From an uncultured Bacteroidota bacterium (lineage in GTDB: Bacteria; Bacteroidota; Bacteroidia; Flavobacteriales; Flavobacteriaceae): DNA of 61,995 bases. Both the position numbers and the translations under genes were made by a program. Shown in pieces: positions 34,521 to 43,450 of the stretch. The first letter of the stretch is position 1, and each line of letters begins with the position of its first letter. The stretch covers positions 1 to 61,995 of the forward strand of contig CABYFY010000010.1 in NCBI GenBank assembly GCA_902518355.1. Reading direction: 5' to 3'. The notes below the pieces were generated by a model. It was given only the letters and a program-made list of their open reading frames with translations. It was not told the DNA's origin and made no database searches.

Positions 34521-35563
34521 TATTTTCTAATGTATTGTATATCGTTATTATTAATTTCATGTTTTGAATCAGAAAAACCTTGATTTTCCATCCACTTATC
34601 ACTGTATATTTTACTCAAATATCTTGAGCCATGATCTGGAAATATTACAACCACCAAATCTGAATCTTTAAATTCATTTTCTTGACTAAGCTGTTTTACA
34701 GCTTGAAAAGCAGCACCACTAGTATATCCAGCAAAAATACCTTCATTTTTTACAATTTCTCTGGCCGAATGAGCACTATCCTCATCGGAGACCTTTACAT
34801 ATTTATCAATTATTTCAAAATCTGTAACAGATGGAATCAAATTTTTACCTAAACCTTCTATTCTGTATGGATATATTTCATTTTCATCAAATTCACCTGT
34901 TTCATGATATTTTTTTAAAACAGAACCGTAAGCATCAACTCCGATGATTTTAATTTTTGGATTCTTCTCCTTTAAGAATCTAGCCGTACCTGAAATAGTA
35001 CCACCAGTACCACTACAAACTACTAAATGAGTTATTTTTCCGTTTGATTGTCTCCATATTTCAGGACCAGTAGTTTCATAATGTGCTTCAGCATTTAAAT
35101 CATTAAAATATTGATTAATATAGATAGACCCCTTTATTTCACTATGCAATCTTTTAGCAACCTCATAGTAAGACCTTGGATCATCAGCAGCTACATTTGC
35201 AGGACAAACGTAAACTTTTGCTCCCATTGCCCTAAGCATGTCAATTTTATCAGTTGAAGACTTTGAGGAAACAGCTAAAATACATTGGTATCCTTTGATT
35301 AAAGAGACCATTGCCAGACTGAATCCAGTATTCCCTGAGGTTGTCTCAATAATTGTATCACCAGGCTTTAAAATACCTTTTCTTTCAGCAGACTCAACAA
35401 TATGTAAAGCAATTCTATCTTTTGACGAATGCCCAGGGTTAGCTGATTCAAGCTTTGCAAGGAAAGTGCCTGCAAAATCTTTGGTTAGTTTATTTATTTT
35501 AACCATGGGAGTATTTCCCACAAGCTCCAATAAATTATTAACAACATTTTTATTTTTTTTCAT
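34520..35563 (-). CDS. cysteine-synthase-like fold-type II PLP enzyme (candidate cysteate synthase)
   Basis: A 347-residue beta-replacement enzyme. The PLP lysine is K48 in NPGHSSKDR (classic CysK has NPGGSVKDR), the substrate loop is TSGNTG at 75-80, and the phosphate-binding loop is [10 protein letters not shown] at 183-192. About 40 residues extend the C-terminus beyond CysK. Coupling to an alpha-oxoamine synthase suggests that it makes that enzyme's amino acid, for example cysteate from O-phosphoserine and sulfite as reported for capnine synthesis. Ordinary cysteine or cystathionine synthesis cannot be excluded from sequence alone. Confidence 0.86.
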   Translation of the reverse strand: MKKNKNVVNNLLELVGNTPMVKINKLTKDFAGTFLAKLESANPGHSSKDRIALHIVESAERKGILKPGDTIIETTSGNTGFSLAMVSLIKGYQCILAVSSKSSTDKIDMLRAMGAKVYVCPANVAADDPRSYYEVAKRLHSEIKGSIYINQYFNDLNAEAHYETTGPEIWRQSNGKITHLVVCSGTGGTISGTARFLKEKNPKIKIIGVDAYGSVLKKYHETGEFDENEIYPYRIEGLGKNLIPSVTDFEIIDKYVKVSDEDSAHSAREIVKNEGIFAGYTSGAAFQAVKQLSQENEFKDSDLVVVIFPDHGSRYLSKIYSDKWMENQGFSDSKHEINNNDIQYIRK

Positions 35564-35596
35564 TTAGATTGAAAAAACAATAGATTAAGAGCAATA

Positions 35597-35604
35597 CAAA
35601 AATA
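35597..35604 (-). promoter_or_regulatory. -7 box for the PLP-enzyme pair
   Basis: Minus strand TATTTTTG, an exact TAnnTTTG match 33 bases from the ATG at 35563. No -33 TTG is visible. It lies just after the threonine aldolase gene, which is transcribed in the same direction. Confidence 0.4.
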
Positions 35605-35636
35605 AGAGTTTTTGAGCTTAATATTAAACTATGTAT

Positions 35637-36659
35637 TTATAATTTATCGACAATTTTCATTAGATCTTCATGATCTTTTTCTGTGTAGTCTAAATGCGTA
35701 ACAATTCTAATTTTTTGAACACCCATTGAATACCAATCGAAAATCACATTATGATTGGTAAAGTAGTTTATGATTTGTTGCTTATTAACTGATTTATTTA
35801 ATTCAACAATTATAATATTTGTTTCTACGCTATTAATCTTATTAACAATATCTTTTGAAGAAAACTTTTTTGCGATTTCTTTTGCTCTTCTGTGGTCATC
35901 TGAAAGCCTATTAATGTTGTTTTGCAAAGCATATAATCCAGCGGCTGCCAAGTACCCGACCTGACGCATACCACCACCAAGAATTTTTCTAATTCTAATC
36001 GCTTTTTCCATCACTTTCCCTTTGCCTACTAGAACTGACCCAATTGGACAACCAAGTCCTTTACTCAAACAAACAGAAATGGTGTCAAAAAAATTACCAT
36101 ATATTTTTGGATCATTATTCATAGCAATAATTGAATTCCATATTCTAGCTCCATCCATATGCAAACCAAGTTCATTTTCTTTACAAACCTTTTGTATTTT
36201 TTCAAATTCACTAATATCCCAACAATATCCACCCCCTTTGTTACTGGTGTTTTCAAGGGATACCAGCTTTGTCATTGGAGAATGATAAAAATTCTTGGGG
36301 TTAATTGCTTGTATTATTTGATCTGAATCAAAAAAACCTTTTTGTCCGTCAAGAAGTTTAAATGAAACACCACTGTTAAATGACGCCCCGCCACCTTCAT
36401 AATTATATACATGTGAATATTTGTGAGTAATAACCTGATCTCCAGGGTTTGTATGAAGTTTAATTGCAGTTTGGTTTGCCATAGTACCAGATGGGAAGAA
36501 CATTGCTTTTTCCATTCCAAAGTATTTAGCAATTGTTTGCTCCAGTTCTAAAACTGTTTGATCCTCTCCGTAAACATCATCCCCAACGGTTGCATTAATC
36601 ATAGCCTTAAGCATTTTATCACAAGGCTTGGTTATAGTATCGCTTCTTAAATCTATCAT
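35637..36659 (-). CDS. ltaE: low-specificity threonine aldolase
   Basis: A 340-residue PLP enzyme of the beta-eliminating lyase/threonine aldolase family that splits L-threonine or allo-threonine to glycine and acetaldehyde. The start MIDLRSDTITKPCDKML is diagnostic, with GDDVYGEDQTVLELE, HMDGARIWN and the PLP lysine in VCLSKGLGCPIGSVLVG. Length is normal. Its ATG overlaps the stop of the upstream metalloprotease gene by four bases. Confidence 0.94.
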   Translation of the reverse strand: MIDLRSDTITKPCDKMLKAMINATVGDDVYGEDQTVLELEQTIAKYFGMEKAMFFPSGTMANQTAIKLHTNPGDQVITHKYSHVYNYEGGGASFNSGVSFKLLDGQKGFFDSDQIIQAINPKNFYHSPMTKLVSLENTSNKGGGYCWDISEFEKIQKVCKENELGLHMDGARIWNSIIAMNNDPKIYGNFFDTISVCLSKGLGCPIGSVLVGKGKVMEKAIRIRKILGGGMRQVGYLAAAGLYALQNNINRLSDDHRRAKEIAKKFSSKDIVNKINSVETNIIIVELNKSVNKQQIINYFTNHNVIFDWYSMGVQKIRIVTHLDYTEKDHEDLMKIVDKL

Positions 36660-39091
36660 CTTTGAGGATTATGACTACAATTATCTGATCCAATTGGGGA
36701 TCCATCAGGTATCTTTAAAGAATCTTTTATTTTATATTCTTCTGGGTCCTCATAAAAATCATTAATCATTTTAACATAATAAGTTGAATATTTTGAAAGT
36801 TTGTAATCCTTTCTTTTTTTGGAAGATAGCTCAAGTATAATTTTTGACAAGTAATCATTACTAATATTTTGAACCTGTGAAAAAGTACTAGAATCATTAA
36901 TAACCTTGAAAATATTTTTTAATAAGCTCACATTAACAACATGCTGAACTTCTTCATGATAAGAATCATTAATTGATGAGATATCATTTGTTTTTAAAAG
37001 AATTGTTCTTTTGAATATATAATCATATAAATCATTTAAACTAAGATTAGAATTATCTAATGAATGTTGTAATATTAATCTATTAAGTCGTTTTGGCCTC
37101 AATATTAAGCCTAAAGTCATATCAGCAGATGTTTCACTAATTGAAAAGGGGTCAAAAGCTATCCCTAAGTTTGATTTGAAAGACTCTCTAGTTCTTGGGT
37201 ATCCAAATGCTCTTGGGGGGAATAGATTTAACTTTTCTTTTGGAATCGCTAAAAAATTAGGTGAAAGAGTTCTCATTAATGAATTTAATGCTTGTATTTG
37301 AGTATTCTTATCTAGGTAATAGAATTGGCTTTGATTGTCTCCAACAAGTGAATAATTGTAATCCATTCCACCAATTATCTTAACAGTGGCTTCGGTTTGA
37401 TATCTGTGAAAAAAGTATAATGGAACAAAAACATCCTCAAGTACTGAATTTGGAGTTCCAATAGGCACATTGTTTTTTGAGAAATTATCAATTGCTATTT
37501 TTCTTATGTCAATAACATCATCCAAACCAGAGTAAGCTGTATCCCCATTATCCCATAAATGAGCATATGCATGAGAGCCATCTAATGAACGAGCGTCATA
37601 GTCACTGATAAACCTTAAACCATCGTTTGTAGCATTTTCCAAAATTTTATTAAGCTCATCATTTTCATTTTGATCTGATCTGAAATCACTGTAACTGTAA
37701 GCTACAGTAACTTTGTCCCATTCCCCAATTCCAGTATCATAGGCATCATCAAAAACAATTTCACCGTTTAGAACGTTTACTAAAGGATGGGGATAATCCA
37801 TAACAGAGGCTCTATTATTGGAACTTGCAGCAAAATTATGTGCAAATCCAATTGTATGACCTATCTCGTGGGCACTTAGCTGACGTATCCTTGCAATTGC
37901 TAACTCTAACATCTTATTTTTCTGATTATCAGTACTAAAAGGATCTTTGGTTAATGCTTGTGCAATCATATAGTCTTGTCTTATTCTAAGACTTCCTAAA
38001 CTTACATGACCTTTAATTATTTCACCCGTTCTTGGGTCAACTACACTAGCACCATAGCTCCATCCTCTAGTCGATCTATGTACCCATTGGATAACATTAT
38101 ACCTACAATCTAAGGGATCTGCATCCTTAGGAAGCATTTTAACTTGAAAAGCATCTTTAAATCCTATAGACTCATATGCTTGATTCCACCACTTTCCCCC
38201 ATCCAGAAGTGCACTTTTTACAGGCTCTGGTGTACCTGGATCAAGGTAATATATGATCGGTTCAACAGCTTCAGAAATTTCCAATTCTGGATTTTTCTTT
38301 TCTAATCTATGCCTAATTATATACTTCTTGGTAATTGGCTCATCAATTGGGGTTGAATAGTCCATGTAGGATATAGAAATGGCTCCACTTCTCGGATCAA
38401 ATTTTCTAGGTTTATATTTACTGTCAGGTAATTTAATAAACGAATGATGTTGAATAACTGTAACGTTATTTGGATCTGGACTTACACTTCTTATTAAATT
38501 TCCTTTTGCTTCACCGCTAAATGTTAAAAGTGCTTCAAATTCAACATTTTCTGGAAATGCTTTTGTATTGTTTAGCTCAACTGCACTCTTAGATTTATCA
38601 ATTTTATATGCACCTTGTTTTGAATCACGAAGTCTTTTAGCAACTCCATGCCTGTCAAACATCAAAAAAGGAGTGAAATCTACTAAATGATATTGATCTT
38701 TTGATTCAATTATTTCAAACCCAAATATTACACTTTTAGCAAAAGCCTGTTCAACACTCTTTTTTTCGCTTTTATTTTCTGTCTCTGCTCTGTAATATAG
38801 ATTAGGCTCAACAAGTAATAGTTTATTTCCTTTTTTAATAAACTTGACAAGTTTTTCAGAGCCTAATTGACCTCTATCAAGTCCTATATCATTTGAACCA
38901 ACTCCGGATGCTAAGGATCCCACATATAAAAACTCATAATCAAGCTTATCAACTTTTAGAAAAATCTTATCCCTTGATTCATCATATGAAAAGTTAAAAA
39001 AACCATTAAATTCTTTTAATTTATCTTCTTTAGAGAAAGAGAAATTTACAATAAACAGAAATAATATCAGGATAAATCTACTACTTAGCAT
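36656..39091 (-). CDS. exported zinc metalloprotease (DUF5117/DUF4953 family)
   Basis: An 811-residue exported protein with a signal peptide (ILILFLFIVNFSFS). The metzincin-like zinc site is HEIGHTIGFAHN, followed by a NRASVMDYPHP Met-turn-like region. The first 300 residues correspond to the DUF5117-type region (FLYVGSLASGVGSNDIGLDR) and the part after the active site to DUF4953, a pair found in large Bacteroidota proteases. Cellular location is probably periplasmic or outer-membrane-associated. No type IX signal is evident. The four-base overlap with ltaE suggests coupling, although the functions look unrelated. Confidence 0.88.
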   Translation of the reverse strand: MLSSRFILILFLFIVNFSFSKEDKLKEFNGFFNFSYDESRDKIFLKVDKLDYEFLYVGSLASGVGSNDIGLDRGQLGSEKLVKFIKKGNKLLLVEPNLYYRAETENKSEKKSVEQAFAKSVIFGFEIIESKDQYHLVDFTPFLMFDRHGVAKRLRDSKQGAYKIDKSKSAVELNNTKAFPENVEFEALLTFSGEAKGNLIRSVSPDPNNVTVIQHHSFIKLPDSKYKPRKFDPRSGAISISYMDYSTPIDEPITKKYIIRHRLEKKNPELEISEAVEPIIYYLDPGTPEPVKSALLDGGKWWNQAYESIGFKDAFQVKMLPKDADPLDCRYNVIQWVHRSTRGWSYGASVVDPRTGEIIKGHVSLGSLRIRQDYMIAQALTKDPFSTDNQKNKMLELAIARIRQLSAHEIGHTIGFAHNFAASSNNRASVMDYPHPLVNVLNGEIVFDDAYDTGIGEWDKVTVAYSYSDFRSDQNENDELNKILENATNDGLRFISDYDARSLDGSHAYAHLWDNGDTAYSGLDDVIDIRKIAIDNFSKNNVPIGTPNSVLEDVFVPLYFFHRYQTEATVKIIGGMDYNYSLVGDNQSQFYYLDKNTQIQALNSLMRTLSPNFLAIPKEKLNLFPPRAFGYPRTRESFKSNLGIAFDPFSISETSADMTLGLILRPKRLNRLILQHSLDNSNLSLNDLYDYIFKRTILLKTNDISSINDSYHEEVQHVVNVSLLKNIFKVINDSSTFSQVQNISNDYLSKIILELSSKKRKDYKLSKYSTYYVKMINDFYEDPEEYKIKDSLKIPDGSPIGSDNCSHNPQR

Positions 39092-39167
39092 TACATAAAA
39101 TTATTTACTAAATCTACACAATAAAAATTTTTAATAAAAAAATATTCTCAACTTGTTTAATTAGTGT

Positions 39168-39175
39168 TAATTTTG
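39168..39175 (+). promoter_or_regulatory. -7 box four bases before the prfB ATG
   Basis: TAATTTTG is an exact TAnnTTTG match ending four bases before ATG 39180, so the prfB message is predicted to be leaderless or nearly so. The nearest upstream TTG gives too short a spacer to be a normal -33 element. Confidence 0.5.
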
Positions 39176-39179
39176 AGTC

Positions 39180-40290
39180 ATGATTACTCAAGAAAATATA
39201 CTCTCATTTAGAAATCGCCTGGATGCGTTAAGGGGGTATCTTTGACTTTGACGGAAAAAAAATTGCTTTAAAAGAAGAAGAAAATAAAACCTTACAAAGT
39301 AACTTTTGGGATGACTCTTCAAACGCTCAAATCGTTCTCAAAAAAGTTAAATTTTTAAAAAGCTGGATTGAAAATATTGAAAAACTGGACGAAAATATTT
39401 CTGATTTAGAAATTCTATTGGAATTTAACAGAAATAATGAATGCAGTGATGAAGAATTATCCAAACAATTTAATTCTACAGAAAAATTTTTAAATGAGCT
39501 CGAATTTAAAACTATGTTATCTGACGAGTCAGACAACATGGATGCTGTTTTGCAAATAACTGCAGGTGCTGGCGGTACTGAAAGCTGTGATTGGGCACAG
39601 ATGCTAATGAGAATGTACATCATGTATGGTGAAAAAAATGACTTTAAAGTTTCCAAATTAAATGAACAAGATGGAGAGTCAGCAGGTATTAAAACTGCAA
39701 CATTAAAATTTGAGGGGGATTATGCATTTGGATGGTTAAAGGGTGAAAATGGAGTACATAGACTAGTTAGAATTTCACCTTTTGACTCCAATGCAAAAAG
39801 ACATACAAGTTTTGCGTCAGTATATGTATATCCTTTGGTTGATGATACTATTAATATAGAAATTAATCAGTCCGATATGGAGATTAACACATCTCGTTCT
39901 AGTGGTGCGGGTGGACAAAGTGTTAATAAAATCGAAACGAAAGTACAGATAACGCACAAACCTACTGGAATACAAATAACCTGTTCTGAAACCAGATCAC
40001 AACTAGATAATAAGATTAGAGCAATGCAAATGTTAAAATCTCAGCTTTATGAAATTGAAATAAATAAAAAAAATGAAAAGAGATCTGAAATTGAATCCGA
40101 AAAAAAGAAAATTGAATGGGGAAGTCAAATAAGAAACTACGTTCTCCATCCATATAAATTGATTAAAGATTTGAGAACAGGAACAGAGACCGGAAATGTT
40201 GAATCAGTTCTAGATGGAAACCTTGAAGATTTTTTAAAATCATTTCTTATGTTTAATTCTAATCAAAATAAAAATGAAAATATATCATAA
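39180..40290 (+). CDS. prfB: peptide chain release factor 2, with programmed +1 frameshift
   Basis: RF2 releases finished proteins at UGA and UAA. The gene needs a +1 frameshift: ATG 39180 opens a 21-codon frame ([21 protein letters not shown]) ending at TGA 39243-39245, and the coding sequence continues in the +1 frame from 39244 (DFDGKK...). The joined product is 369 residues, normal for RF2. The stop-recognition motif SPF (in [15 protein letters not shown]) and the catalytic GGQ (in [15 protein letters not shown]) are both intact. A -7 box lies four bases before the ATG. The ArsC-like gene starts inside its last 17 bases. Confidence 0.96.
39231..39246 (+). promoter_or_regulatory. prfB programmed +1 frameshift site
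   Basis: The sequence AGGGGGTATCTTTGAC is the classic RF2 autoregulatory site: a Shine-Dalgarno-like AGGGGG, the slippery CTT codon, the in-frame TGA (39243-39245) and a following C. When RF2 is scarce, the ribosome pauses at TGA and slips +1, making more RF2. Confidence 0.96.
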
Positions 40291-40612
40291 TACTAGATGT
40301 AGAAAATCAAGAGAGGGTGTTCAGTATTTAACTGATAAAAAAATTAATTTTGAAATTTTTGATTACTTGAAAGAAGGTGTTTCTGAGGATGATATAAAAT
40401 CAATTCTCAAGAAGCTTAATATGTTTGCAATAGAGCTTGTCAGAAAAAATGAAAAAATTTGGAAAGATAATTTTAAAGGAAAAGAATTAAAAGAAGAACA
40501 AATAATAAGTATTCTCTGCAAAGAACCCAAATTAATAGAAAGACCTATTATTGTCCATAAAAATAAAGCGGTTATCGGAAGACCTAAGGAGAATATCGAC
40601 AACTTGTTATAA
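40274..40612 (+). CDS. ArsC-family reductase-like protein
   Basis: A 112-residue thioredoxin-fold protein of the ArsC/Spx/YffB family. The N-terminal [18 protein letters not shown] carries the single active-site cysteine followed by RKSR as in glutaredoxin-dependent arsenate reductases, and the C-terminal [17 protein letters not shown] matches the family ending. There is no ars operon nearby, so arsenate reduction is only one possibility. It overlaps prfB by 17 bases and is probably on the same message. Confidence 0.87.
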   Translation: MKIYHNTRCRKSREGVQYLTDKKINFEIFDYLKEGVSEDDIKSILKKLNMFAIELVRKNEKIWKDNFKGKELKEEQIISILCKEPKLIERPIIVHKNKAVIGRPKENIDNLL

Positions 40613-40649
40613 AGTTTAACTTTAAATTAACTTTTCTTTAAGACCCCGA

Positions 40650-40664
40650 TGGCATACCGTTTGA
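40650..40664 (+). promoter_or_regulatory. sigma-54-like promoter for the outer-membrane beta-barrel gene
   Basis: TGGCAT (40650-40655) and TTTGA (40660-40664) put GG and GA ten bases apart, the sigma-54 -24/-12 layout. The start of transcription would be near 40676, 15 bases before the ATG at 40691. It closely resembles the site at 27240. Confidence 0.45.
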
Positions 40665-40690
40665 TTAGTTTGTAATCGCTAAAACAAACT

Positions 40691-43129
40691 ATGAAAAAAT
40701 TCTTTATCAATCTATTAATTGTATTATCAACTCACCTTGTTTTTTCTCAATCTTATAATTACGGACAACCAAAAGAGTATATAATTTCTGGTACCATTTC
40801 AAGTCTTGACAATAAAGAACTTCTAGAATACGCAACTATAACCTTACTTAACCCAGATGATAACAGTATAATAACTGGTGGTATTTCCGATAACTCTGGT
40901 AAGTTTTCTATTCCGGCTCAGGCTGGGAAATACAATATTTTAATAGAGTTCATATCATTTAAAAACTACAACCTTAATAGCGTAGATTTAAATAAGGATT
41001 TAGATTTAGGCAAAATTAAACTTGAACTTGATTATGAATCATTAGGTGAAATAGAGATAATCGCAGAAGAGACATCTGTTGAGATAAGGTTAGATAAAAA
41101 AATATATACCGTAGGTAAAGACCTAACGGTACGTGGTGGTACTGGAACGGATGTTCTTGATAATATACCATCTGTTTCTACTGATATTGATGGAAATATT
41201 CTTTTAAGAGGAAACGATGCAGCAAGAATTCTGATAAACGGAAAACCTTCCAGATTAGTTGGAGTAAATTCATCATTTATTAAAGAATTGCCCGCTGACG
41301 CAATTGAAAAAGTTGAAGTAATTACTTCACCCTCGGCTAGATATGAGGCAGAAGGAAGTGGTGGAATAATAAATATCATCCTACGAAAAAGCAAAAAGCT
41401 TGGATTAAATGGCTCAATAAGTGCTAACACAGGAAATCCTAAGTCTAACTCAATTTCTACAAATATTAATTACAGAAATGGGAAAATAAATTTCTTTAAC
41501 TCCTCAAGTTTATATGATAGATTAAGGCCAGGCAGCTCCAGTGGTATAACAGAGTATTTTAACGGTTCTGAACCTAGTACCTTCTTTAGTGAGGACAGAG
41601 AAAGAGAAAGAGTTTCTAACGGCTATTTTGTTAATAATGGATTCGAGTGGTACATTGACGATAATACATCACTTCTGGGTTCATTTTTTTATAATGATTA
41701 CTCCTCAGATAATCTCGAGTCTAACACAATAAGAGAATTAGATGCTAATTCCAACATCTTGAATACTATTATTCAAAATGATATGGAGGATGATGTTGAC
41801 AACAATCGTGAATACAATTTAAACTTTGAAAAGAAATTAGATGATGATGGTCAATTAATTACTATTGATTTGCAATATGAAAATTCAAAAGAATGGGAAA
41901 ATTCAATTATTGACGAAAATAGTATAATAAATGAAAGTGTAGTCGAAAACATACAATCTGAATCATATTTGATTCGCTCAGATTTTGTTTTACCTATTGG
42001 TGAAAATCGACAATTTGAGGCTGGAATAAGGTTTGAAAGTGAAGACGATATTACGGATTATAAAGTGTTTGATAATATTAATAATGTTTTTGTTGAAGAC
42101 CTAAATCAAAGTAATTTATTTCAATACAAAGAACAAATTAGTGCTTTATACACACAATACGGGGTTAAAGTTGAAGAAAAATATTCTTTTCTTTTGGGAC
42201 TTAGAATTGAAAATACCCTAAAAAATGTTAATCAACTTACAATTCAGGATTTTACAAAAATCGATGACTCCGGTTTATTTCCTACTTTTAATTTTGGGCT
42301 AGAAATTGATGATGATGAAACTTTGACTTTTGGGTACAATAGAAGAATTCGAAGACCTTGGTCAAGGTTTGTTAATCCATTTCCAACCAAAATAAGTCCA
42401 ATTCTTATTTGGCAAGGAAACCCTTATCTCGATCCTACTTACTCTAACAATCTTGATTTAGGTTATATAAAAAAATATAAGTCATCGTTAACTGTAAATA
42501 CTTCAGCTTATTTTCAAAAATCAACCAATTCTATTAATACAATTATTGAAGAAACAGGTGAATATGCAAATATTAACGGAGTTGATGTGCCTATTGTGGT
42601 CAGAACTCCTATTAATTTATCTACAAATGAAAGATTTGGTTTTGAATTAAACCTTTCATACAGAAAAGGGAGAAAATGGAACATCAATTCAAATTTTAAT
42701 CTATTCCAAAATAAAGTTGAGGGCACCTACAATGATATAGTTTATGATAATGAAAATATCAGTTGGAGTTTTAGACTCAATAATAAAATAACTCTGCCTG
42801 GGAAAGTAGACTGGCAAACTAGAATGAACGTTAGAGGGCCCAATGAAACTGCAGTAAGTAAGAGTGATGGTGACTTTTCAATTGACTTAGCATTCAGTAA
42901 AGAGCTCTTCAAAGATAATGCGACATTAACTTTAAATATAAAAGACTTATTAGACCAAAGAGGTTGGAGAAATGAAACTTTTAATGAAAACTTCTACAAT
43001 GATTATGAATATAGATGGGGTCAAAGATCTGCTACATTAAACTTTACATACAGATTCAATCAAAAGAAAAATCAAAACAGAAGACAAATGAGAAGCGGAG
43101 GTTTTGATGAAGGAGGATTTGGTTCTTAA
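40691..43129 (+). CDS. outer-membrane beta-barrel receptor with carboxypeptidase-like N-terminal domain
   Basis: An 812-residue outer-membrane protein of the TonB-receptor-like beta-barrel family (OMP_b-brl_3 type). A signal peptide ends near VFSQ. Residues ~28-115 form a carboxypeptidase-regulatory-like (CarboxypepD_reg) domain (ISGTISSLDNKELLEYATIT), then a plug domain (~130-235: TGTDVLDNIPSVSTDIDGNI, ILINGKPSRL, EVITSPSARYEAEGSGGII), then a barrel to the end. The tail is rich in Arg, Gly and Asn and lacks the classical C-terminal aromatic residue. The substrate is unknown, and no SusD partner is adjacent. A sigma-54-like site lies upstream. Confidence 0.88.
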   Translation: MKKFFINLLIVLSTHLVFSQSYNYGQPKEYIISGTISSLDNKELLEYATITLLNPDDNSIITGGISDNSGKFSIPAQAGKYNILIEFISFKNYNLNSVDLNKDLDLGKIKLELDYESLGEIEIIAEETSVEIRLDKKIYTVGKDLTVRGGTGTDVLDNIPSVSTDIDGNILLRGNDAARILINGKPSRLVGVNSSFIKELPADAIEKVEVITSPSARYEAEGSGGIINIILRKSKKLGLNGSISANTGNPKSNSISTNINYRNGKINFFNSSSLYDRLRPGSSSGITEYFNGSEPSTFFSEDRERERVSNGYFVNNGFEWYIDDNTSLLGSFFYNDYSSDNLESNTIRELDANSNILNTIIQNDMEDDVDNNREYNLNFEKKLDDDGQLITIDLQYENSKEWENSIIDENSIINESVVENIQSESYLIRSDFVLPIGENRQFEAGIRFESEDDITDYKVFDNINNVFVEDLNQSNLFQYKEQISALYTQYGVKVEEKYSFLLGLRIENTLKNVNQLTIQDFTKIDDSGLFPTFNFGLEIDDDETLTFGYNRRIRRPWSRFVNPFPTKISPILIWQGNPYLDPTYSNNLDLGYIKKYKSSLTVNTSAYFQKSTNSINTIIEETGEYANINGVDVPIVVRTPINLSTNERFGFELNLSYRKGRKWNINSNFNLFQNKVEGTYNDIVYDNENISWSFRLNNKITLPGKVDWQTRMNVRGPNETAVSKSDGDFSIDLAFSKELFKDNATLTLNIKDLLDQRGWRNETFNENFYNDYEYRWGQRSATLNFTYRFNQKKNQNRRQMRSGGFDEGGFGS

Positions 43130-43133
43130 AGAA

Positions 43134-43295
43134 CTACTTTTTTCTATCTTGTATAAACTCTTCAATTCTTTCCTTTAGAGCTCCAAAAACCCAATAAGGT
43201 ATTACAAAAAGAAGGAGAACAAAAAATAACCAAAAACCTATAGTTAGAATGGTTAAGAAAGCTAAAAAACCTAAATATTGATCGAATTCAAACAT
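43134..43295 (-). CDS. 53-residue small membrane protein
   Basis: An open frame from ATG 43295 to TAG 43134. The product begins MFEFDQYLGFLAFLTIL, continues with a long hydrophobic stretch (about residues 8-37, one or two helices, including GFWLFFVLLLFVIPYWVFGA) and ends with a charged helix ALKERIEEFIQDRKK. A perfect -7 box lies 17 bases upstream of the start, which supports expression. The gene is convergent with the beta-barrel receptor, with a four-base gap. I do not recognise a named family; an inner-membrane location with a cytoplasmic charged tail is likely. Confidence 0.72.
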   Translation of the reverse strand: MFEFDQYLGFLAFLTILTIGFWLFFVLLLFVIPYWVFGALKERIEEFIQDRKK

Positions 43296-43312
43296 ATTTC
43301 AAACAGTTGTTG

Positions 43313-43320
43313 CAAATATA
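43313..43320 (-). promoter_or_regulatory. -7 box for the 53-residue membrane protein
   Basis: Minus strand TATATTTG, followed by C, an exact TAnnTTTG match 17 bases from ATG 43295. No -33 TTG at normal spacing. Confidence 0.5.
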
Positions 43321-43400
43321 ACACATAGAATCTTTTATCATTAATTTAAATTAAAATAATTTTCAACATTTATATTTTTTTAATCGTTGAAATTACATTT

Positions 43401-43431
43401 TATGTATAGTTACATATTATGTGTAAATTTG
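43401..43431 (+). promoter_or_regulatory. dyad plus -7 box in front of fumC
   Basis: A 16-base dyad TATGTA-TAGT-TACATA (43401-43416) is followed by a further half-site-like TGTGTA and then the -7 box TAAATTTG (43424-43431), 19 bases before ATG 43451. The dyad covers the -35 to -15 region where a regulator would act. No -33 TTG is present, consistent with an activator-dependent promoter, which is inference. Confidence 0.4.
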
Positions 43432-43450
43432 TAGTATAATTAATGTTAGT

